From positions 141,077 to 205,076 of the forward strand of contig CANMMM010000008.1 of the NCBI GenBank assembly GCA_947498935.1: 64,000 nucleotides of DNA. The letters run 5' to 3'. Shown here in pieces: positions 29,008-37,781 of the stretch. The position numbers were made by a program, and so were the translations under genes. Source of the DNA: an uncultured Aquimarina sp. GTDB lineage: Bacteria > Bacteroidota > Bacteroidia > Flavobacteriales > Flavobacteriaceae. Below the pieces are notes generated by a model that saw only the letters and a program-made list of their open reading frames with translations, was not told the origin of the DNA and searched no databases. Within the stretch, counting starts at the first letter, position 1; every line of letters begins with the position of its first letter.

Positions 29008-29066
29008 TAGGGGTAACATTTTGTTCTATTATGACACATATAGTAAATGATATTACTAAACATAAG
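29008..29066 (+). repeat. Duplicated leader sequence, copy 2
   Basis: TAGGGGTAACATTTTGTTCT and ATTATGACACATATAGTAAA then TTACTAAACA correspond to 28212-28270 with few changes. This copy ends directly before the ATG at 29067. Confidence 0.65.
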
Positions 29067-29711
29067 ATGAAAAAAAACATATTAATTATTTGTACTACTT
29101 TCTTATTATTTGGATGTGAAAAATATTGTGAGGACAAATGTAAGGGCTTTGACTTTGACTCACCAATGTTCCAATGGTATCTATTCCCTAAAGAGATTGA
29201 TTCCATTAATTTTACTAATAGTAATGATACAATTTCATTAATTAAAGAATCTTACTCTGTTTCTCAACCCAAAGTTATTGAATATGAATGTACACAAGCA
29301 GGACACTTTCTTTTTGGGAATCCTAATTTTAAAGAATGTCAAGAGAGTATCAATTCTAAATACTCTTTTAGTAACGAAAAGAGTAGCGATAAAATATATT
29401 GTTATATATATTATAGTACGACTGATAAAACTCCTAGATTTAATATTGATTTTCAAAAAGGATTTAATCTAACTCTAGAGGACAGTACTGATTTATCAAT
29501 TTCAAAAGCTTTTTACGATACAAAATTAGTCGAAGAAATAGAAATAAATGGACAAAAACAAAAAGATGTACTAATTATATCTGCAAACGAACTAGCTATA
29601 GAAAATACTAAAGGTAGTATGATTACAAAACTTTGGATTATAAAAGGAAAAGGGTTAGTTCAATTTAAAATTGATGATAATATCCCTTTAGTCCGTAAAA
29701 ACATATTCTAA
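29067..29711 (+). CDS. Lipoprotein of unknown function
   Basis: A 214-residue lipoprotein. The ATG at 29067 gives MKKNILIICTTFLLFGC with the lipobox Cys at residue 17; an ATG 36 bases upstream would lie inside the duplicated leader and disturb the signal. CEKYCEDKCKGF shows three more closely spaced Cys. The rest is beta-rich and AT-rich in codon use, with no motif I recognise. It follows the outer-membrane protein on the same strand with a near-identical leader, so the two are probably co-regulated. Confidence 0.6.
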   Translation: MKKNILIICTTFLLFGCEKYCEDKCKGFDFDSPMFQWYLFPKEIDSINFTNSNDTISLIKESYSVSQPKVIEYECTQAGHFLFGNPNFKECQESINSKYSFSNEKSSDKIYCYIYYSTTDKTPRFNIDFQKGFNLTLEDSTDLSISKAFYDTKLVEEIEINGQKQKDVLIISANELAIENTKGSMITKLWIIKGKGLVQFKIDDNIPLVRKNIF

Positions 29712-29751
29712 TCGAATAAAGACCTATTTCTATACCGCTAACCATTTCCCC

Positions 29752-29838
29752 GCGTAAAGGATAGCAGCGGCATCCTTTTTTGTTTTTTTTCTAAACAAAA
29801 AAGATATAGCGGATAGCCTGACCCGCAGGGATACGCCC
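29752..29838 (-). repeat. Family A repeat, copy A4 (subfamily 1, diverged)
   Basis: GCGTAAAGGATAGCAGCGGC at the left and GATAGCCTGACCCGCAGGGA then TACGCCC at the right, with a CCTTTTTTGTTT/AAACAAAAAAG hairpin. It has the most changes from consensus and is one of two copies not co-oriented with the gene before it. B5 begins 31 bp later. Confidence 0.85.
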
Positions 29839-29868
29839 TCATGCTACTACTCTACGCACAAATTAATT

Positions 29869-30029
29869 GAAGTGGTTTAAACTTTTTTCAATTTGCTATA
29901 AAAACGATCTTTTGCACCCAAATTTTGTGATTTTTGAGTTCCGTAGCGCTGCTATGCAACAAAAAAATCACTTCATTTGGTCACAAAATCTTCGATTTTC
30001 GCTTAAATCAAGAAAGTTTAAACCACTTC
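29869..30029 (+). mobile_element. Family B element, copy B5 (full length, 161 bp, closest to consensus)
   Basis: GAAGTGGTTTAAACTTTTTT at one end and AAGTTTAAACCACTTC at the other. Inner complementary segments GTGATTTTTG/CAAAAAAATCAC and CGTAGC-GCT-GCTATG form nested stems, so the whole unit can fold on itself. Flanks ATT/ATA match at two of three positions. It contains no ORF. Confidence 0.88.
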
Positions 30030-30188
30030 ATAGTACTAAAAACAACTTTTTAGAAAAAAAAGCATTTTTTTAGGTAACAAATCATAAGAAATAGACATTA
30101 GATATATAGAAGCTTATGCGATCATGAGTGCAATACAAAAGATTTACTTTTCTTTGTAAAAGTGCAGATCTGATTAAATCTATTTTTA

Positions 30189-32390
30189 ATGTCTAAATTT
30201 CCTTTTTATAAACAAACTGAATCCAAAGATTGCGGGCCTACGTGTATTAAGATTATCGCTAAACATTATGGGCGTATCCTCAATACAGAAAAACTGCGTT
30301 TACTGAGCGAAACGACCCGAGAGGGAAGTACTTTATTAGGACTGAGTGAAGCGGTAGAAAGTATCGGTTTTAGATCTGTAGGTGTAAAAATAGCACTGAA
30401 TCAGCTCAAAGAAGTTCCCCTACCCTGTATCGTACATTGGAATAAGGTACACTATGTGGTGGTATATGCTGTAAAAACGCGTAAAAAGGAAACTACGGTG
30501 TATGTATCGGACCCTGCACATGGGTTGATCTCTTATACCCAAGAGGAGTTTATCCGCGCATGGATCGGTAATAATGCCCATGCAGATACGGAAGAAGGGG
30601 TAGCACTGTTGGTAGAACCTACTCCTAATTTCTACAACGATGATCTGGAGGAGGCGCCACAGCAATTTGGTTTTCAGTTTATCTCTAAATACCTTTTTAA
30701 GTATAAGCGTTTTATCGTACAACTGATCCTAGGATTGATCGCTGGGAGTTTACTACAACTAATTGTCCCTTTTCTAACGCAGAGTATTGTAGATGTAGGG
30801 ATTAAAAATAAGGATATCAACTTTGTATACTTAGTACTGATCGCTCAACTATCGCTATTTATAGGGCGTACGTTAATCAACGTGCTGCGAAGCTGGATTT
30901 TACTGCACTTGAGTACGCGGATTAATATTTCGCTGATTTCTGACTTTTTTATCAAATTGATGAATCTACCGATTTCTTATTTTGATGTAAAAATGACGGG
31001 AGACCTGATGCAGCGGATCAATGATCATAGAAGAATCGAACAGTTACTGACCATGTCATCCCTCAGTGTATTGTTTTCTATGGTAAATCTAGTGGTGTTT
31101 AGTATCGTACTGATTTACTACAATTGGGTGATTTTTGGGATTTTTGCGATCGGAAGTATCATTTATTTTGCATGGATTTTGATCTTTTTTAAAAAACGTA
31201 AAAAATTAGATTACAAACGCTTTTCGCAAGTAAGTGAAGAACAGAGTAAAGTGATCGAACTGGTGAATGGCATGCAGGAAATTAAACTGCATAATGCCGA
31301 GAAAAGAAAGCGATGGAACTGGGAGTTTGTGCAAGCGAAATTATTTAAAATCTCTGTAGAAAATCTAGCACTGGAACAATACCAAAATGTAGGATCTTCG
31401 TTTATCAATGAGCTAAAGAACATCATCATCACTGTAGTGGCTGCGATATTAGTTATCGACGGAAAAATTACCCTGGGAATGATGCTAGCAATTACTGCGA
31501 TTGTCGGACAATTGAATGCTCCGATTTCGCAACTCATCAATTTTCTAAGAGATGTCCAGGATGCGCAAATATCGCTAGAACGACTGGGAGAAATTCATCA
31601 CAAAGAGAATGAAGAAGATGCATCGGAAGAACGTATCCAAGACATTCCTGAGGATGCGGGTTTTACACTACAGGATGTGAATTTTAGGTATACAGGAGCA
31701 GATAAAATGGTATTACAGCAGCTATCGCTATCCATTCCTGCGCATAAAACGACCGCTATTGTAGGGACAAGTGGTAGTGGAAAGACAACGCTAATGAAAC
31801 TCCTTTTAAAGTTTTATGATCCTAATGAGGGGAGTATACATATTGGTGCGCATGATTTACTAAATATATCGCAGCGGGCTTGGAGAGAGCAGTTCGGAGT
31901 AGTGATGCAAGAAGGATACGTGTTTAATGATACGATCGCTAACAATATCGCTGTTGGAGATGAGTATGTGGATAAGAAAAAGCTAGCACATGCAGTGGAT
32001 ATTGCCAATATCAAGGAATTTATAGAATCCTTACCCCTATCCTACAATACCAAAATTGGTATGGAAGGTATGGGACTGAGTACTGGACAGAAACAACGTA
32101 TGTTTATTGCACGAGCAGTGTATAAAAATCCTAAATTTTTATTTTTTGACGAGGCTACTTCTGCCCTAGATGCCAATAATGAAAAAGCAATCATGGAGAA
32201 ACTAGATACGTTTTTAGAAGACAAAACTGTAGTGGTGATTGCGCATCGATTGAGTACTGTAAAAAATGCACACCAAATTGTAGTGCTAGATGAAGGCAAG
32301 GTGGCAGAAATAGGAAATCATAAAACACTGATCCAACAAAAAGGGAAGTATTATCATCTGGTAAAAAACCAATTAGAACTGGGGAGTTAA
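30189..32390 (+). CDS. C39 peptidase-containing ABC transporter (bacteriocin/double-glycine peptide exporter)
   Basis: A 733-residue inner-membrane exporter that cleaves a leader peptide and exports the peptide. The N-terminal peptidase C39 domain (about 1-130) has the active-site Cys15 in SKDCGPTCI, the His in CIVHWNKVHYVVVY, and the Asp in VSDPAHGLI. A six-helix ABC membrane domain (about 165-450) and the ATPase follow: Walker A GTSGSGKTT, signature LSTGQKQRM (Thr replaces the usual second Gly of LSGGQ), Walker B FLFFDEATSALD, and the H-loop IAHRLST. The HlyD partner starts 23 bp downstream. No small Gly-Gly-leader gene was found within several kb, so the cargo is likely encoded elsewhere. 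Confidence 0.92.
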   Translation: MSKFPFYKQTESKDCGPTCIKIIAKHYGRILNTEKLRLLSETTREGSTLLGLSEAVESIGFRSVGVKIALNQLKEVPLPCIVHWNKVHYVVVYAVKTRKKETTVYVSDPAHGLISYTQEEFIRAWIGNNAHADTEEGVALLVEPTPNFYNDDLEEAPQQFGFQFISKYLFKYKRFIVQLILGLIAGSLLQLIVPFLTQSIVDVGIKNKDINFVYLVLIAQLSLFIGRTLINVLRSWILLHLSTRINISLISDFFIKLMNLPISYFDVKMTGDLMQRINDHRRIEQLLTMSSLSVLFSMVNLVVFSIVLIYYNWVIFGIFAIGSIIYFAWILIFFKKRKKLDYKRFSQVSEEQSKVIELVNGMQEIKLHNAEKRKRWNWEFVQAKLFKISVENLALEQYQNVGSSFINELKNIIITVVAAILVIDGKITLGMMLAITAIVGQLNAPISQLINFLRDVQDAQISLERLGEIHHKENEEDASEERIQDIPEDAGFTLQDVNFRYTGADKMVLQQLSLSIPAHKTTAIVGTSGSGKTTLMKLLLKFYDPNEGSIHIGAHDLLNISQRAWREQFGVVMQEGYVFNDTIANNIAVGDEYVDKKKLAHAVDIANIKEFIESLPLSYNTKIGMEGMGLSTGQKQRMFIARAVYKNPKFLFFDEATSALDANNEKAIMEKLDTFLEDKTVVVIAHRLSTVKNAHQIVVLDEGKVAEIGNHKTLIQQKGKYYHLVKNQLELGS

Positions 32391-32413
32391 ACTAGCTATT
32401 ACAATTATTATAT

Positions 32414-33709
32414 ATGCCTACTGATTTAGACGATATCACACTGAGAAGCGAAGAAGTACAGGAAATCCTTAGCCGCGTACCGCACTGGATGATCCGCTGG
32501 GGGAATCTATTATTACTTATTCTAGTACTATTGGTTCTATTCCTTTCATGGTTGATCAAATATCCTGATACCATCCCTGCTCCTGCTATCATTACTACAC
32601 AATTACCACTACAAAAAGAATTGGCAAATGTGAGTGAAAAAATCCAAACTATTTTAGTGAAAGAAGGCGATACGGTGGCAGAAGGCACTCCGCTAGCTAT
32701 CCTAAGAAATACGGCTAATTATGAGGATGTGTTTGTACTAAAAAGTATTGTGGATACACTGACTATTCATAACCAGTCGATTCACTTTCCGTTTAAAACA
32801 TTACCGATGCTTTCGCTAGGCGAGATACAGGCTGCGTATGCTACTTTCGAGAATAATTATATTGCGTATCGATTGAATAGACAATACCAACCTTTTAGTG
32901 AAGAAAGCTTGGCCAATCAAACCGCGATACAGGAATTGTATAGAAGACGCGAAGGATTGCGTAGACAGAAGGCTAGTGCTAAAAATGAATTAACTATCAA
33001 ACAAAAGGATTTTGATCGTGTGCGACAATTGTTTGAAAAAGGAGTGATTTCTGAACAAGCGTTTGAAAATAAAAAAATTGAATTCTTACAACTCTCCAAT
33101 AGTTATAACTCTTATGACGCACAATTATCGGAATATACAGAACAGATCGTCAATGCGCAAAAAAATGCAAAAGGGACTACCTATAATCAACAACGGGAAG
33201 AGGTACAACTCCGTACAAAAGTAATTCAATCCTTTGACCAACTAAAGCGTAGTATCAGGGATTGGGAATTAAAGTACCTATTGCAATCCGAAATCGATGG
33301 GCGTGTTTCCTTTGGAAAATATCGCTATGTCAATGAAAATGTAACTGCTGGAGATGTGGTATTCACGATAATACCGATTGATACTTCTTCTTCATATGTA
33401 GCCAAGATCAAGGCACCGTCTCAAAATTCTGGAAAAATAAAACTGGGACAAAAAGCCATTATCAAATTAGAGAATTTTCCAGAGGATGAATTTGGGATGT
33501 TAGAAGGTACGGTTTCGTATATTGCAATGCTGCCAGATAGTGATGGGCTATATCTGATTGATATACGGCTACCCAAAACGCTGGTCACTACCTATGACAA
33601 AACCATTCCGTTTAAACAAGAAATGAGAGGCCGTGTAGAGATCATTACAGAAGACTTACGACTCATAGAACGCTTTTTTTACCAATTTAGACATCTTATG
33701 GATCAATAA
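32414..33709 (+). CDS. HlyD-family membrane fusion protein of a type I peptide exporter
   Basis: A 431-residue periplasmic adaptor that connects the C39 ABC transporter to an outer-membrane channel. It has a short cytoplasmic N-terminus, one TM (about 31-53, NLLLLILVLLVLFLSWLIKYP), a split biotinyl-lipoyl domain (IQTILVKEGDTVAEGTPLAIL and IDGRVSFGKY), a long coiled-coil hairpin (about 170-275), and a C-terminal beta-barrel (ITEDLRLIERFFYQFR). It is co-transcribed with the ABC gene. No TolC-like outer-membrane channel is encoded here, so a shared one is likely. Confidence 0.9.
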   Translation: MPTDLDDITLRSEEVQEILSRVPHWMIRWGNLLLLILVLLVLFLSWLIKYPDTIPAPAIITTQLPLQKELANVSEKIQTILVKEGDTVAEGTPLAILRNTANYEDVFVLKSIVDTLTIHNQSIHFPFKTLPMLSLGEIQAAYATFENNYIAYRLNRQYQPFSEESLANQTAIQELYRRREGLRRQKASAKNELTIKQKDFDRVRQLFEKGVISEQAFENKKIEFLQLSNSYNSYDAQLSEYTEQIVNAQKNAKGTTYNQQREEVQLRTKVIQSFDQLKRSIRDWELKYLLQSEIDGRVSFGKYRYVNENVTAGDVVFTIIPIDTSSSYVAKIKAPSQNSGKIKLGQKAIIKLENFPEDEFGMLEGTVSYIAMLPDSDGLYLIDIRLPKTLVTTYDKTIPFKQEMRGRVEIITEDLRLIERFFYQFRHLMDQ

Positions 33710-33736
33710 TATGCTTTTTTATGGAAGTGGTATCAT

Positions 33737-33779
33737 GAAGTGATGTTCACTTTTTACTAATTTGTTATAAATCTATTTT
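33737..33779 (+). mobile_element. Family B remnant (left half only)
   Basis: GAAGTGATGTTCACTTTTTA then AATTTGTTATAAATCTATTTT resembles the first 43 bp of family B with several changes. No right end is visible. It directly precedes A5. Confidence 0.4.
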
Positions 33780-33788
33780 CTTATCTTA

Positions 33789-33878
33789 GGGCGTTCCCTA
33801 AGGGTCGGGCTTTCCGCTACAATTCCTCGCTACTCCTATGGTCGTAGCTGTGGGATTTTCACTGCAATCCCTAACGCA
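33789..33878 (+). repeat. Family A repeat, copy A5 (subfamily 2)
   Basis: GGCGTTCCCTAAGGGTCGGG then CTTTCCGC at the left; TGTGGGATTTTCACTGCAAT and CCCTAACGCA at the right. It lies 79 bp after the hlyD-like stop, co-oriented with that gene. The rest of this 378-bp interval between convergent genes holds nothing I can identify. Confidence 0.88.
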
Positions 33879-34087
33879 AATCAACAACACTTACTAACAT
33901 AAGAAAGTAGGAATAAAAACGATATTTTTTTCAAAGCAATTAGGCTTAAATTTTTCGACTACTATGTATTTTTTCACATGCGCTAGTGTATTCGTATGTA
34001 TAGAAATACGATTTGTCTATTATGGTTTTTATAATGATTACCAAATTAGTAATCATCCTGTACACCACATCATTGCTTAACACTATT

Positions 34088-34663
34088 TTAAACCACTGTC
34101 GCCTTTTTAAATCGTATACGGATTATGGGTAAGGCTACAATAGATAGTAATAACCATACCAATCCTACTGCCCAACACGTAAATTTAAGTACTGCAAATG
34201 TAGAATATGGAATGACAATTGAAGCTGCAAAATCTACAGGGTTTTCGATCATGATAAGAGATACTAGATTCTCTAAAACATCAAATATACCCGCTATAGG
34301 CAATGCAAAGGCTAATTGCTGCCCCCATGTATTAAAAACATGTGTTTTAGGATGTAAATTGGCGGTAAAACTCCATAATGTAAACCCTGCAAAGATGACT
34401 GTAGCGATAAAAAGAAAATCAATCAACTGAGTTTGTATATACAACTCGAAAGTTCCTTGATCAATCATATAAGCATACCACTCCTTCATTTTAGGAGCAT
34501 TAAACGAAGTTTGCTGCTCGAAATAAGAAACGGGGAATTGAGATTGCATATAACTCTTCTCTAGAAAATAGCTACTGATAAAATATAAACCTAAGGCTAT
34601 AAAAGCGATACCGCCCTGTAATGAAAGTTTGGCGTTTCTAAATTGTTGTATCAAATATATCAT
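34088..34663 (-). CDS. Hypothetical integral membrane protein
   Basis: A 191-residue protein with about four hydrophobic segments (ALGLYFISSYF, FLFIATVIFAGFTLWSF, LAFALPIAGIFDVLENLVSL, and a long C-terminal one FTCWAVGLVWLLLSIVALPII). I use the ATG at 34663; the longer frame begins at a TTG with 11 extra hydrophilic residues. A basic tail (RIRFKKATVV) suggests the C-terminus is cytoplasmic. No family recognised. It lies downstream of the Crp/Fnr gene on the same strand with a 90-bp gap, so co-regulation is possible. Confidence 0.6.
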   Translation of the reverse strand: MIYLIQQFRNAKLSLQGGIAFIALGLYFISSYFLEKSYMQSQFPVSYFEQQTSFNAPKMKEWYAYMIDQGTFELYIQTQLIDFLFIATVIFAGFTLWSFTANLHPKTHVFNTWGQQLAFALPIAGIFDVLENLVSLIMIENPVDFAASIVIPYSTFAVLKFTCWAVGLVWLLLSIVALPIIRIRFKKATVV

Positions 34664-34753
34664 TTGTAAAAGATTAAACGATTCGTAATGATACAAAGTT
34701 GCTACGCTTATGTGTAGATTGCATTCACTTATGTGAATAAATAGATCTCTGGT

Positions 34754-35317
34754 TTATTTTACTGCTCTAATTCTACTCAGTGATTGTGGTTTAATTCCTA
34801 GATAACTTGCTATATAGTATTGTGGAACACGCTGATGGATCGATGGCATATCCCGTAGGAGTATTTCATAGCGAGCTTTGGCATCTAAATGATTAAGATG
34901 CGTGACACGCTGCGTTGATTTTGTAAAATATGCTTCGGCTAGACTTGTTCTTATCGTTCCTACTTTGGGTAATTCTTTGCTAAGCGATTCCATTTTTTGT
35001 ATATCTAATAACCAAACGGTAGCAGCTGTTAGTGCTCGAATATTCATATCCGATGGAAGTTGACCCAATAGACTCTTATAATACGTGACCCAATCATTCT
35101 CAAAGGCGAAATCACAAACTTTTTCATCACCATCTACTTGGTGATAATACATAAATACGCCTTTTTCTACAAAAATCACGTTTTTGCAATACTGCCCTTC
35201 TTTTAGGAAAAAGTCGTTCTTCTGATAAGTTTTTGAAGAAAAACAGGTCAAAATTGACGCTACTTCTGTGGGTGTAAAATGAAAGTTTGAGGTGAGATAA
35301 GCTACTAAGTTATTCAA
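34754..35317 (-). CDS. Crp/Fnr-family transcriptional regulator
   Basis: A 187-residue regulator with an N-terminal cNMP-binding beta-roll (KTYQKNDFFLKEGQYCKNVIFVEKGVFMYY) and a C-terminal winged HTH ending YYIASYLGIKPQSLSRIRAVK. It lacks Fnr-type Fe-S cysteines, and the cAMP-binding residues are not conserved, so the ligand is unknown, as for most short Bacteroidota Crp-like proteins. The start is a TTG whose TG is part of the TGA stop of the histidine kinase upstream (TTGA overlap); no ATG exists near the N-terminus and the length fits. The overlap implies translational coupling to the kinase. Confidence 0.85.
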   Translation of the reverse strand: MNNLVAYLTSNFHFTPTEVASILTCFSSKTYQKNDFFLKEGQYCKNVIFVEKGVFMYYHQVDGDEKVCDFAFENDWVTYYKSLLGQLPSDMNIRALTAATVWLLDIQKMESLSKELPKVGTIRTSLAEAYFTKSTQRVTHLNHLDAKARYEILLRDMPSIHQRVPQYYIASYLGIKPQSLSRIRAVK

Positions 35318-37323
35318 TTTGCATATTCATTTTTAGAGGAACAAGCTTTGGGCAATGATACGCAAAAGGTGCTTCCTTTACCTAATACACTATGTACTTG
35401 GATTGTACCCTGATTGAGTACAATCAAATCTTTACATATTTTAAGTCCCAATCCTGTACCAAGTTCATTTTGTGTTCCTACGGTTGTAAATGTTTCTTCT
35501 TGGAATAGTTTACCGATCGTATCGGTAGACATTCCTACTCCTGTATCTACAAAACAAATTTCATAGCGGTTTCCTTTTTCTACAGCTTCTACCAATACAG
35601 AATCCCCTTCATTACAAAATTTAATAGCATTGGCTAATAAATTTTGTGCAATGATACCTATCATGTCTTTATCTGCATACACATAGGTTATCGGTAATTT
35701 GTTAATCAATTGAATATTTTTTTTAGCTGCCTTGGATTGAAAGAATAAAAATTTCTCTTTGATCAATTCATTGACATCGAATACAGTTGGCTTTGCTTTT
35801 AGCACATTTAGCTGCGATTTAGACCAATTCAGTAGATTGTTCAATAGTATAGAAGTCTGATGCGTATGGTCAGACAACAGTGGAATAATAGTAGTAAACT
35901 CTTCTGGACTCAACATATTATCTTTGATCAAATTCAAACTACTTTCTAAGCTAAAGATTTCATTCTTTAGATCATGAGAAATCATTGAAAATAACTTATT
36001 TTTAATTTGATTCGATTTATCTAACTTAGTAATCAATGCTTTACGTTCTTTTCGATTTCTAACGATCAGTACTAAAAAAATCAGAATGGTTGCTAAGGTA
36101 CCTAAGGTGATAAAAGTAGTTACTCTGTACTGATATAGCTTGCTTTTTATCGTTTCTTCTTTTTCTTTTTGCTCTTCTAATTTTTTTAGGTTCTCTAATT
36201 CTGCTGCAAAACGCGCTTCTACTTTAGCTATTTTATCAGTAGTAATTTCATTTTGCAATTCATCAGATAATCTTTGATATCTTTTTTGCCATGTAAATGC
36301 TGATTTTAGATCTCCTCTAGCAGAATCTAGTTTAGCTGAAAATTCATAGTTATTCAGTATATGTTCTACGTTTTTCTTCCGCTGGAAAATGGTTCTTGTT
36401 TCCCTTAATAATGCTTCTGCTTTCTCATATTGTTTAAGATGCATGTATATCAACCCTTTTCGCTGTTTGAGTAACGAAGTCATAAAAGTGTACTTAGATA
36501 TATCTGCATAATGAAGTGCTGTATCACAGTACTTTTTAGCTGTTTCAAATTCTTTTTGATGAAACGTAATTCGTACCAAAATTGCATAGGAATGTGCTAC
36601 AGTTTTAAAGATTTTTGCTTTTTTATTCATCGCTAAAGCCTCTCGAATCTTTTGCTTAGCTATATCGGGTTGATTATCTTCTAAATAGGCTAGTCCTAAA
36701 TTATTGATCGCAATACCAATACCTTTGGTCTTTTTGATTTTTTTTCTAAGCGCAATAGCCTTTATATATGATTCCTGAGATGCTTTAAAATCCTTAAGTC
36801 TAATATACAAATTCCCCAAATTATTATAAACACCTGATACCCCTAAAGTATCATTTAACTGTTCATAATACAATTTTGATTCTAACAGATAATTAGCACT
36901 GCGTTCTGGCGATCCTTTCTTTTTTTCTAACATATGCTGAGCATTGCATACCTTTGCTAATTGACGCGCATCATTTATCTGCTTATAGAAGTTTTTTGCT
37001 TTTTCATAATATTGGAGAGGAATAACTATAGGTGATCCTTTGGCTACTTCTATTTTAGCACGCTGTTTATTTACATATGCTAAGCCTCTAAAATAATCTA
37101 GTTCACGTGCACTTTCTTCAATTAGATTAGCATGATTGATAGCTTCTTTATATTTACCTTTCGCTACTAATTTTTTTAGCTCTACAAGTTCTTTGCGCAA
37201 TTGTATGGTATCACTGATCGATGGATCGCTAGAGAAGGCAGACCTAAGACCTATCCTATTGGCTACACAAGGCATAAAACCAAGTATAGCAAATATTAAA
37301 AAAGCAACTATTTTTCTCGTCAT
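35314..37323 (-). CDS. TPR-containing sensor histidine kinase
   Basis: A 669-residue sensor. A signal peptide or N-terminal TM (MTRKIVAFLIFAILGFMPCVA) is followed by a periplasmic TPR domain (about 45-370; repeats such as GVYNNLGNLYIRLKDFKASQ and AINNLGLAYLEDNQPDIAKQ), a coiled coil, and a TM at 401-421. Then come HisKA with phospho-acceptor His450 (SMISHDLKN) and HATPase (NLLANAIKFCNEGD, VDTGVGMSTD, GTGLGLKICKDL). There is no receiver domain and no response regulator beside it. Instead its stop codon overlaps a Crp/Fnr gene. This TPR-kinase layout is common in Flavobacteriaceae; the signal is not known. Confidence 0.88.
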   Translation of the reverse strand: MTRKIVAFLIFAILGFMPCVANRIGLRSAFSSDPSISDTIQLRKELVELKKLVAKGKYKEAINHANLIEESARELDYFRGLAYVNKQRAKIEVAKGSPIVIPLQYYEKAKNFYKQINDARQLAKVCNAQHMLEKKKGSPERSANYLLESKLYYEQLNDTLGVSGVYNNLGNLYIRLKDFKASQESYIKAIALRKKIKKTKGIGIAINNLGLAYLEDNQPDIAKQKIREALAMNKKAKIFKTVAHSYAILVRITFHQKEFETAKKYCDTALHYADISKYTFMTSLLKQRKGLIYMHLKQYEKAEALLRETRTIFQRKKNVEHILNNYEFSAKLDSARGDLKSAFTWQKRYQRLSDELQNEITTDKIAKVEARFAAELENLKKLEEQKEKEETIKSKLYQYRVTTFITLGTLATILIFLVLIVRNRKERKALITKLDKSNQIKNKLFSMISHDLKNEIFSLESSLNLIKDNMLSPEEFTTIIPLLSDHTHQTSILLNNLLNWSKSQLNVLKAKPTVFDVNELIKEKFLFFQSKAAKKNIQLINKLPITYVYADKDMIGIIAQNLLANAIKFCNEGDSVLVEAVEKGNRYEICFVDTGVGMSTDTIGKLFQEETFTTVGTQNELGTGLGLKICKDLIVLNQGTIQVHSVLGKGSTFCVSLPKACSSKNEYAN

Positions 37324-37574
37324 TTAAGTAAGTAGTGTATAAGCTAAAAAAACATGTAAACACTTTCAAAATAAACAAAAATTCAAATCTTATGAAATTT
37401 TTAGTAATTTATTTCTTACAAGATTAATTGCTATTTATTCTATCTAGATCGATCTCAATTTTTATTTTTAGTGTAAAATTCCCTTAAAAAGAAACCTTTT
37501 TTACAGTATATAAAAGTACGTTTTTTAGTTAAAACAATAGCTTTATAGCTATGCATACTTGTATATTTTATAAA

Positions 37575-37734
37575 GAAATAGTTTATACTTTTTTCAATTT
37601 GTTATAAAAACGATCTTTTGCACTAAAATTTTGCAATTTTTGAGTTTTCGAGTACTACTATCCAACCAAAAAATTACTGTATTTGATCACAAAACCTTGG
37701 TTTTTTGCAGAAATAAAAAAGTATAAACCACTTC
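37575..37734 (+). mobile_element. Family B element, copy B6 (full length, 160 bp)
   Basis: Ends GAAATAGTTTATACTTTTTT and AAAAAAGTATAAACCACTTC. Compensating changes keep the ends complementary (TATAC/GTATA instead of TAAAC/GTTTA). AAA flanks both sides (3-bp duplication). It occupies the 458-bp gap between the kinase start and the DUF885 stop; the rest of the gap is AT-rich with nothing identifiable. Confidence 0.85.
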
Positions 37735-37781
37735 AAAGTATGCACAACTATAATTACATTATATCTCTTTGCACAAAAAAA

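Noticed and set aside
29867..30073. 68-codon frame over a family B element
   Set aside because: It is simply the translation of B5; the same frame recurs with stops in other B copies.
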